From contig JBAQZZ010000253.1 in assembly GCA_049791475.1 (NCBI GenBank), forward strand, positions 1 through 5,124: a stretch of DNA of 5,124 nucleotides, written 5' to 3'. The notes beneath the pieces were generated by a model. It was not told the origin of the DNA, made no database searches, and saw nothing but the letters and a program-made list of their open reading frames with translations. This document shows, in pieces, positions 1 to 4,335 of the stretch (its first letter is position 1; every line of letters starts with the position of its first letter). Position numbers and translations under genes: made by a program. This stretch comes from CAXBID01 sp049791475 (GTDB taxonomy: Bacteria > Bacteroidota > Bacteroidia > Flavobacteriales > Flavobacteriaceae).

Positions 1-5
1 TAAAA

Positions 6-79
6 TGTTTAGAGGTAGACTTGAACTACCGACCTCTGGTTTTTCAGACCAGCGCTCTAACCAGCTGAGCTATCTAAAC
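6..79 (-). tRNA. trnF: tRNA-Phe (anticodon GAA)
   Basis: Read on the minus strand this folds into a complete cloverleaf of 74 nt without an encoded CCA. The 7-bp acceptor stem GTTTAGA/TCTAAAC is fully paired. The D arm is GCTC/GAGC, the anticodon stem is CTGGT/ACCAG with loop CTGAAAA (anticodon GAA), and the T arm is GGTAG/CTACC around TTCAAGT. The discriminator is A, as expected for Phe. It decodes UUU/UUC in mitochondrial translation. It lies 39 bases beyond the rpl19 stop and may punctuate the end of the ribosomal-protein transcript. Unlike three other tRNAs here it shows no acceptor mismatches. Confidence 0.96.
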
Positions 80-118
80 TTATTGTCATTACAAAAAAAA
101 CCTAAATAAAAAGTTAAA

Positions 119-457
119 TTAATTAACGACCAAGCCTTTTTTGTAATTAGCACTCTTGCGTTTAGACATTTTACGAACAATCACAACGTCCGAAACGACT
201 TTACTATATAAAAAAAATTGTTGCTCAACCGACACTTTACCAACCACGTTTGCTACCGTAATTTTGGTATTTAATCCTCTTGACTTAAAAGTTTTACAAA
301 CACCTGTAAACTGTTGTAAACGCACTTGTTCTTTCTCTAAATCGAAATAAATAACAGAAACAATATCTCCTTTAGAAACTTCTTGGTGAAACTTATGCTT
401 AGACCTTAAAGCTAGTACTTTAGACTCAAATTTTTTTAAAATTGGTTGAATTTTCAT
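119..457 (-). CDS. rpl19: Mitochondrial ribosomal protein L19 (bL19m)
   Basis: This encodes 112 residues from ATG to TAA, close to bacterial L19 length (about 115). It matches the bL19 pattern in order: GDIV at residues 30-33 (family GDxVkV), the FTGVC stretch at 50-54 (family FeGvvi), the basic turn KSRGLNTKITV at 58-68 (family RGGGinetftvR), VSVEQQFFLYS at 75-85 (family vGVErvFPLhSP), VVIVRK at 91-96, and a basic tail with KRKSANY (family vRRAKLYYLR). Bacterial L19 sits at the interface between the large and small subunits. It is the last gene of the rps2-rps4-rps16-rpl19 cluster, 11 bases after the rps16 stop. A mitochondrion-encoded rpl19 is uncommon, known mainly from very gene-rich genomes such as jakobids. 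The call rests on pattern memory; no search was run. Confidence 0.85.
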   Translation of the reverse strand: MKIQPILKKFESKVLALRSKHKFHQEVSKGDIVSVIYFDLEKEQVRLQQFTGVCKTFKSRGLNTKITVANVVGKVSVEQQFFLYSKVVSDVVIVRKMSKRKSANYKKGLVVN

Positions 458-468
458 AAGAATTGAAT

Positions 469-798
469 TTATTTAACATTTGTTCTTGTCGACTGAAACG
501 CATATGTAGCACCTTTATGCTCTTCTTTTATTCAATTTTGTAAAGATTGATAACTTAAAAGCCCACGCAATAACACAAATAAGCTCATGTTAACACGTGC
601 ACCACGCTCCACTCAGAATTTAAAACGATCAAAATCTATGTATAAGTACTTATTAGATCATGAATCTACTATAGGGCTATAATGCCCAATCTTCTCTAAA
701 AACTGATTACTACCTGAAGCTGAAGTACTCTTGGTCACAACTATTGAATACGATAATTTTGATCTCGATGCGCGACGTTTTAATCTTATTATAATCAT
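469..798 (-). CDS. rps16: Mitochondrial ribosomal protein S16 (bS16m), visible only with TGA=Trp
   Basis: With TGA read as Trp this is an uninterrupted 109-residue frame from ATG (796-798) to TAA (469-471). Under the standard code it is broken at three places. The N-terminus MIIIRLKRR matches the bS16 start M.(K/V)IRLKR. SYSIVVTKS at 17-25 matches the family yRIVVaDs. FLEKIGHYSPI at 33-43 matches fiEkiGfYnP. YIDFDRFKFWVERGAR at 53-68 matches the family l.ld.erikyWl.kGAqps. Trp residues 47, 62 and 89 are all TGA, and residue 62 is the conserved W before the GA(Q/R) turn. S16 is an early-binding small-subunit protein. The gene begins 10 bases after the rps4 stop and ends 11 bases before rpl19, so all are probably cotranscribed. 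The tail beyond residue 85 exceeds the minimal domain. Mitochondrially encoded rps16 is rare. Confidence 0.88.
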
Positions 799-820
799 AT
801 TATTATTATTATTTTGAAAA
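799..820. repeat. ATT/AAT trinucleotide run in the rps4-rps16 junction
   Basis: About four to five ATT units run from the bases next to the rps16 start codon across the 10-base spacer (799-808) and into the rps4 stop codon region. Read in the coding direction this gives an AAT-rich leader directly before the rps16 ATG. It may be a simple replication-slippage tract. I see no ribosome-binding motif in it. Confidence 0.6.
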
Positions 821-1552
821 ACTATTTGTTAATGTGTCTATGTCCATAAAAAATGGATAAGGCACGGAGTTAATTTGGGGAAACTCACAAAAAATTATAG
901 CTCCCAGCTTATAATTAACTTCTAAATACGAGGGGTAATTAGTTAAGACTTTACCTTCATCTAGACGAGTGTTTAATTGACTATAAAGTAACTTTGGATT
1001 GGATAACATAATTATATCATCAATTTTCAACGTAAATCCAGGTTTCGTTACCACTTTACCATTGACATACACTTTTTTATGACTAATATATTGTCGTGCT
1101 GAATATATAGAACTAAAAAAATTAGATCTATATAATACCACATCCAGTCTGCTTTCTAAAAAATAAGCAAAAGATCTTGTGGTTAAATTAACAGGTAGCG
1201 AAAGTTGCTTAAAATTACGTTTAAATTTTTTATATCGCAAATTACCATAAAAACGTCTCAATTTTAAGAGATTTAAGTAATTATTGATCTTCAAACTGCG
1301 TCGTTTACGCTTAAATTCTTTTTCATCTGTTGTTATTTTGTATAAAAATTTTCCACGTCTCTTTGCTAAAAAGAAAGCTTTTTTATTATCTTTCAACAGT
1401 TTTTTATATTTAAAATTATTTTGATATGCTTCGTAAACAAAATTTAAAACGTTGTTAGATTTTTTACTCGTAGCTAAAACACCTCAAATATCTTCTTCAA
1501 ATCGACGAACTATTTTTAGCCCATGTTGTTTTTTTTTGAAATTTGTTGACAT
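809..1552 (-). CDS. rps4: Mitochondrial ribosomal protein S4 (uS4m)
   Basis: This encodes 247 residues. Under the standard code the frame appears to begin inside the gene at a TTG (codon 1394-1396), but with TGA=Trp (codon 1484-1486, residue 23) it extends to an ATG at 1550-1552. The recovered N-terminus LKIVRRFEEDIWG (12-24) fits the uS4 pattern of a basic start followed by RR-x-hydrophobic-WG. A stretch resembling the family KlRriYGl..kqfrryf lies at about 98-114. The S4 RNA-binding domain spans about 135-185 (SRLDVVLYR, ARQYISHKKVYVNGKVV, PGFTLKIDDII). The C-terminus has PSYLEVN, like the family PsWLevd. It binds 16S-type rRNA early in small-subunit assembly. It is longer than the bacterial protein (about 205 residues) because of basic inserts. 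It starts 3 bases after the rps2 stop. Confidence 0.93.
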
Positions 1553-1555
1553 ATA

Positions 1556-2203
1556 TTATATTATTGATAATATTTTTAAAATTTCTTTTTGTTTCCCCTT
1601 TAACATACTATTAACTATTAAATTAATATACAGAAATAAAGATTCAAAAGATTTATTATTACCCACTATTGGATAATTTACGTGATTTAACAAACTAGAA
1701 TTAGAATCTATAATAGCCGCAATTGGAATCTCTAAATTAGAAGTTTCTATAACTGCTCACTTAGATAAATCTACGTCAAAAAAAAAAACTAAAGAAGGCA
1801 TATATCGTAATGAACCCAAAGAATTGTAAGAGTTATTATCTTCTTTAAATTTAGAACTTTGTCTTACTTTTCGAAAATTAGTTAAAGACCCCCCAATTCA
1901 CTTAGTATTATAATAATATACGCTAGATATATTTAACAAGTCTTTAAAGTTAAAAATATCTCTATCTTTAACAATTAAAACTTTTTGTCGCAAAGAACTT
2001 ATGTTTATTAAAATGTTTATAAATAATTTAAACTGAAATGGTGTTTTTGTAATATTTAGAATGTTTACATTATTACGTGTACCTAACAAATATGGTTTTA
2101 CATTAGAGTTTAAAAATTTTCTAGTATGTCCAATATGTAAATTAGACATTAACATTTGATTTATTGTTAATTTTAAATTTAGATTTGCGGAATTATATTG
2201 CAT
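1556..2203 (-). CDS. rps2: Mitochondrial ribosomal protein S2 (uS2m)
   Basis: This encodes 215 residues from ATG (2201-2203) to TAA (1556-1558). A standard-code reading stops at residue 102, but that TGA (1898-1900) is exactly the conserved Trp of WIGGSLTNF (102-110; family WLGGtLTNf). A second TGA-Trp is residue 149. Other family marks are LHIGHTRKFLNSNVKPYL at 22-39 (family GhqtrrwNPkMkpyI), MPSLVFFFDV at 135-144 (family lPdlvvvvD), IPIAAIIDSNS at 159-169 (family iPvigivDTN) and YPIVGN at 177-182 (family idyPIPgND). The protein is an S1-side component of the small subunit. It is somewhat shorter than bacterial S2 (about 240) because the helical hairpin after residue 110 is reduced. It opens the ribosomal-protein cluster, 47 bases beyond trnL. 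Confidence 0.94.
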
Positions 2204-2250
2204 GTGTTTATAGTATTATATATAAATATATTTTTAATATTACAGTGTCC
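2204..2250. other. A+T-rich spacer between trnL and rps2
   Basis: These 47 bases are almost pure A and T and contain an alternating tract around TATTATATATAAATATA. As the leader of the rps2-rps4-rps16-rpl19 cluster it could hold a promoter or an RNA processing site. No conserved motif identifies it, and tRNA excision upstream could generate the mRNA 5' end without a promoter. Confidence 0.35.
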
Positions 2251-2335
2251 TGCTCACTATCGGACTTGAACCGATACTCACGTAATGTGAAGTAAATTTT
2301 AAGTCTACCGTGTCTACCAATTTCACCAAGTGTTC
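2251..2335 (-). tRNA. trnL: tRNA-Leu (anticodon TAA), acceptor stem mismatched at pairs 2 and 3
   Basis: On the minus strand this is an 85-nt class II tRNA without encoded CCA. The D region GTGAAATTGGTAGACAC is typical of tRNA-Leu. The anticodon stem GTAGA/TTTAC (one G-U) encloses CTTAAAA, giving anticodon TAA. A long variable arm has TCAC/GTGA, and the T arm is ATCGG/CCGAT around TTCAAGT. The discriminator is A. It would read UUA (and UUG by wobble). The acceptor halves are GAACACT and AGTGAGC: pairs 1 and 4-7 are good, but 2-71 is A.G and 3-70 is A.A. The rest of the molecule is well formed, so this looks like a functional gene needing editing rather than a pseudogene. Confidence 0.93.
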
Positions 2336-2363
2336 AGAAATACTTATGTATTAAGAAAAGCTA

Positions 2364-2609
2364 TTATGAGAATAAAATTAAGAATGCCACCATTAATGCG
2401 AATAAACCTGTAGCTTCACTTAACGCGAAACCTAAAATAGCATATCCGAATAATTCATTTTTTAATGAAGGATTTCTACCGTATGCGATCATTAATCCAC
2501 AAAATACGATACCAATACCGGCACCTGCACCTACTAAACCTATTGTTGCTAAACCTGCACCAACATTTTTAGAAGAAGTTAAAATAATATCAAAAAATTC
2601 TTTTGTCAT
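2364..2609 (-). CDS. atp9: ATP synthase F0 subunit 9 (subunit c)
   Basis: This encodes 81 residues, ATG to TAA, with no Trp. It is the proteolipid subunit of the proton-driven rotor ring of mitochondrial ATP synthase in the inner membrane. Two transmembrane hairpin helices are evident. The first is glycine-rich with the packing motif GAGAGIGIVFCG (27-38). A polar loop GRNPSL (44-49) contains the RNP turn that contacts the central stalk. The second helix (about 53-80) carries the proton-binding glutamate E65 in FALSEATGLFALMVAF. Length and all key residues are normal. Codons are more G/C-containing than in the neighbouring ribosomal genes, as expected for a highly conserved protein. It lies 28 bases upstream of trnL. 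Confidence 0.98.
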   Translation of the reverse strand: MTKEFFDIILTSSKNVGAGLATIGLVGAGAGIGIVFCGLMIAYGRNPSLKNELFGYAILGFALSEATGLFALMVAFLILFS

Positions 2610-2701
2610 AAATTTAATAAAATTTAATTAAAATTGCCTAATATATTAATAAAAATTAACATATTATATACCAGCATATTATATAGAGGTAACTAATTTA
2701 A
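2610..2701. promoter_or_regulatory. 92-base spacer between divergent atp9 and trnY; candidate promoter region
   Basis: This is the longest non-coding stretch in the window and the only point where transcription diverges, with atp9 leaving on the minus strand and trnY on the plus strand. It is very A+T-rich and contains an 11-base direct repeat (2660-2670 and 2675-2685). Because trnY is the only plus-strand gene, it needs either its own promoter or genome-length transcription of both strands. A promoter for one or both directions here is inference from position; no known mitochondrial promoter consensus was recognised. Confidence 0.35.
2660..2685. repeat. Tandem direct repeat CATATTATATA, 4-base spacer
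   Basis: Two identical 11-base copies of CATATTATATA occur at 2660-2670 and 2675-2685, separated by CCAG. A similar ATTATATA core appears in the trnL-rps2 spacer near 2214-2221. It could be a transcription factor or polymerase recognition element upstream of trnY, or chance in A+T-rich DNA. Confidence 0.55.
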
Positions 2702-2784
2702 GAGGAGATGGCCGAGTGGTTATGGCGGCAGACTGTAAATCTGTTGAATTTATTTCATCGTAGGTTCGAATCCTTCTCTCCTCA
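2702..2784 (+). tRNA. trnY: tRNA-Tyr (anticodon GTA), only plus-strand gene
   Basis: This is an 83-nt class II cloverleaf on the plus strand. The acceptor stem GAGGAGA/TCTCCTC is fully paired, with discriminator A. The D region GCCGAGTGGTTATGGCGGC resembles bacterial tRNA-Tyr. The anticodon stem GCAGA/TCTGT encloses CTGTAAA (anticodon GTA). The variable arm is TGAA/TTCA. The T arm GTAGG/CCTTC around TTCGAAT has one T.T mismatch at pair 50-64. It decodes UAU/UAC. Its 3' 35 bases lie antisense to the end of tatC, so the two genes share DNA. Confidence 0.95.
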
Positions 2785-3532
2785 ATTCAACATATGTTAA
2801 ATAAAAATGATAAAAAAAGGTTATAAAAAAAATATAAACTTCTAAAAAAACTAAAACAAAAGGTACTAAGCTTAATTGTAATAAAAAATCAGGAGGTGCT
2901 ATAATCAAAAAAAATATAAAAACTACAAAGTAAATATACTTTCTATAAAAATGATTAAAAAAGAGCTCTGATGTTATTAAACCAACTAAAACTAAAAATA
3001 AAAAAATATTTGGTATTAAAACCAATGTTAAATATATTATAACATAAGTAAAAAAAAAACTATAATATTGAGTAATTGTAGCTTGTAATTTAAGTTCTAA
3101 TACGCTAGAATTATCTAAACGTTGAAAATCAATCAAAAATTCTAATAAAAAAGGTAGAAAAGTTTTCGTTAAAAAAAAAAACAATATTAAACTAATAAAA
3201 TAAGTGCAAAACAAATATATTATAAAATATCAAAGTTGCGAAGAATAGAATGATTTAAAGAAAAAAAAACCTAATAGATATATAACTAAAGGACAAATAA
3301 GTATAAAAACAAATAAGAATGTTAACTTAAAATATATAACTAAAGGGTCTAATAAACTAGTATATATAAAACCATTCTCAAATTTTAAGAAAAATTTAGA
3401 TATCAAAAAAAATAATTCGACGCGATAATAAAATGAAACGCAAAAAGTAAATATTAATCCATAAATTAAATAGATTAAACGATACTTTAATTCAATAAAA
3501 TTTATCAAGATATTAGATTTCTTAATACACAT
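2750..3532 (-). CDS. tatC: Sec-independent protein translocase subunit TatC (MttB)
   Basis: With TGA=Trp at 3230-3232 (residue 101) two apparent fragments join into one 260-residue frame from ATG (3530-3532) to TAA (2750-2752). TatC is the polytopic receptor core of the twin-arginine translocase in the inner membrane. The N-terminal FIELKYRL (12-19) matches the family HLxELRxRL. About six hydrophobic segments follow. APPDFLLQLSLVPFVLVFLE (212-231) matches the diagnostic tPPD.lsQ...aiP...LyE. Bacterial TatC is about 250 residues, so the length is normal. The last eleven or so codons (ending REGFEPTMK) are read antisense through trnY and are probably not conserved. An 11-base A run at 3171-3181 is a slippage-prone site, but the frame is intact. 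It follows rpl5 by 21 bases. No tatA partner is visible in the window. Confidence 0.93.
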
Positions 3533-3553
3533 AAGAAATATCTCAATATAAAA

Positions 3554-4078
3554 CTATTTAGAAATTGGAAAATTTCAGTATTGTAAGAACAACTTACTGT
3601 GATTTTTGTTTTTCCCTTTCATGTTAAAAAAACAGTTGACAGGTGTATTTCATTTAAAATAAATATCGGGTAATACTGGAAATGAGTTTAGATTAACTAC
3701 AGTGAACGCATAATTATTATTTACGTCAAAAGCTTGTGTCATTGATACATTTCTACGAGCTAATAATGGAAAATAAAATAACTTCATAAGTACTACAAAA
3801 TAGTAAATATAGCGATCTCTTATTATGTTAGCTAGTTGCAAACTAACTTCTTGATACATCTTTTTATAATAAGTGACATTACTTCTGTATAAACCCAAAA
3901 ATTCTAACAAAAACAAACCTTCTAATATAATGTCATCATTAAAAGATTTCAACTTATTTAAATTCAAAGATAATCGATTTGAGTGTATTGAAACATTATT
4001 ATTTAAATGTTTCTTCAACAGCTTAATTCGCATTTGATTAAATATTATAGAATTATTTTTTAAAATTTTACGCTCCAT
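3554..4078 (-). CDS. rpl5: Probable mitochondrial ribosomal protein L5 (uL5m), divergent
   Basis: This encodes 174 residues from ATG (4076-4078) to TAG (3554-3556), near the usual L5 length of about 178. Two TGA-Trp codons (3650-3652 and 3575-3577, residues 143 and 168) must be read through. The signature is in the second half. VSLQLANIIRDRYIYYFVVLMKLF (78-101) aligns with the family vGckVTLRg.rMYeFLdrLi. FDVNNNYAFTV (117-127) aligns with FdgrGNYtlGi. FPVLPD (133-138) aligns with FPEi..d, and the C-terminal NFPIS (169-173) with the family ending GfPf. The N-terminus is weakly conserved, and an in-frame Met at residue 16 is an alternative start. L5 contacts the central protuberance of the large subunit. 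Sequence similarity is modest, so the call depends on motif order and length; a lineage-specific ORF is the alternative. Confidence 0.68.
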
Positions 4079-4141
4079 AAAAAAAATGAATATTTAAATA
4101 TATGTTTAGTTTAAACGATGTAATCATGAATTAGATAAAAT
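4079..4141. other. A+T-rich spacer between trnS(gcu) and rpl5
   Basis: These 63 bases hold no gene. They contain two short perfect palindromes, ATATTTAAATAT (4090-4101) and GTTTAAAC (4109-4116), which could form weak hairpins in the rpl5 leader RNA or be chance in A+T-rich DNA. A run of A lies directly before the rpl5 start codon on the plus strand (T-rich in the message). Confidence 0.4.
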
Positions 4142-4228
4142 CACGGAGGATGGGATTTGAACCCATGATACTAAAACTAGTATACTGATTTAGCAAATCA
4201 GCGCTATAAACCACTCAGCCACCCCATG
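4142..4228 (-). tRNA. trnS: tRNA-Ser (anticodon GCT), acceptor stem mismatched at pairs 1-3
   Basis: This is an 87-nt class II tRNA on the minus strand. The anticodon stem CTGAT/ATCAG encloses TTGCTAA (anticodon GCT). A 6-bp variable arm ATACTA/TAGTAT and a T arm ATGGG/CCCAT around TTCAAAT are well formed, and the discriminator is G as expected for Ser. It decodes AGU/AGC. The acceptor halves as encoded are CATGGGG and CCTCCGT. Pairs 4-7 form (one G-U), but 1-72 is C.T, 2-71 is A.G and 3-70 is T.C. All three outermost pairs fail while everything else is intact, which suggests acceptor editing. The gene is 12 bases from trnS(uga) and shares long identical segments with it. Confidence 0.92.
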
Positions 4229-4240
4229 TTTACATTACTA

Positions 4241-4328
4241 CGAGTGGGATGGGATTCGAACCCATGATACTTTATAAAAATATGGTGGTTTTCAAGACCA
4301 CTGCCTTAAACCACTCGGCCACCCACCA
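4241..4328 (-). tRNA. trnS: tRNA-Ser (anticodon TGA), first acceptor pair mismatched
   Basis: This is an 88-nt class II tRNA on the minus strand. The anticodon stem GTGGT/ACCAC encloses CTTGAAA (anticodon TGA), reading UCN codons. The variable arm pairs as ATATTT/AAGTAT (with one G-U), and the T arm is ATGGG/CCCAT around TTCGAAT. The discriminator is G. The acceptor halves are TGGTGGG and CCCACTC: pairs 3-7 are Watson-Crick, 2-71 is G.U and 1-72 is a T.C mismatch. It follows the nad4 stop by 7 bases, so its excision probably defines the nad4 mRNA 3' end. Confidence 0.94.
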
Positions 4329-4335
4329 AACGAAT

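Noticed and set aside
156..350. 64-residue plus-strand open frame
   Set aside because: It lies wholly antisense within rpl19, has no family resemblance and no start context; it is a shadow of the real gene.
458..468. Remnants of rimM or trmD between rps16 and rpl19
   Set aside because: Only 11 bases separate the two genes, so there is no room for any remnant.
1394..1396. TTG start for rps4 giving 195 residues
   Set aside because: The frame continues upstream without TAA or TAG through a TGA-Trp to an ATG at 1550-1552, adding the expected uS4 N-terminus with RR and WG residues.
1452..1676. 74-residue plus-strand open frame
   Set aside because: It is antisense to the rps4 start and rps2 end, which are both well supported. 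Its composition is that of complemented A+T-rich coding DNA.
2251..2335. trnL, and likewise the two trnS genes, as degenerate tRNA pseudogenes
   Set aside because: Anticodon, T, D and variable arms are all intact and typical. Mismatches are limited to acceptor pairs 1-3 in all three, a pattern better explained by editing than by decay.
3171..3181. A11 homopolymer in tatC as a programmed frameshift site
   Set aside because: The tatC frame is open on both sides without shifting, so no frameshift is needed. It is only a slippage-prone tract.
2750..3532. tatC as a split or frameshifted pseudogene
   Set aside because: The two pieces are in the same frame, separated only by a TGA that codes for Trp. 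The joined protein has normal TatC length and motifs.
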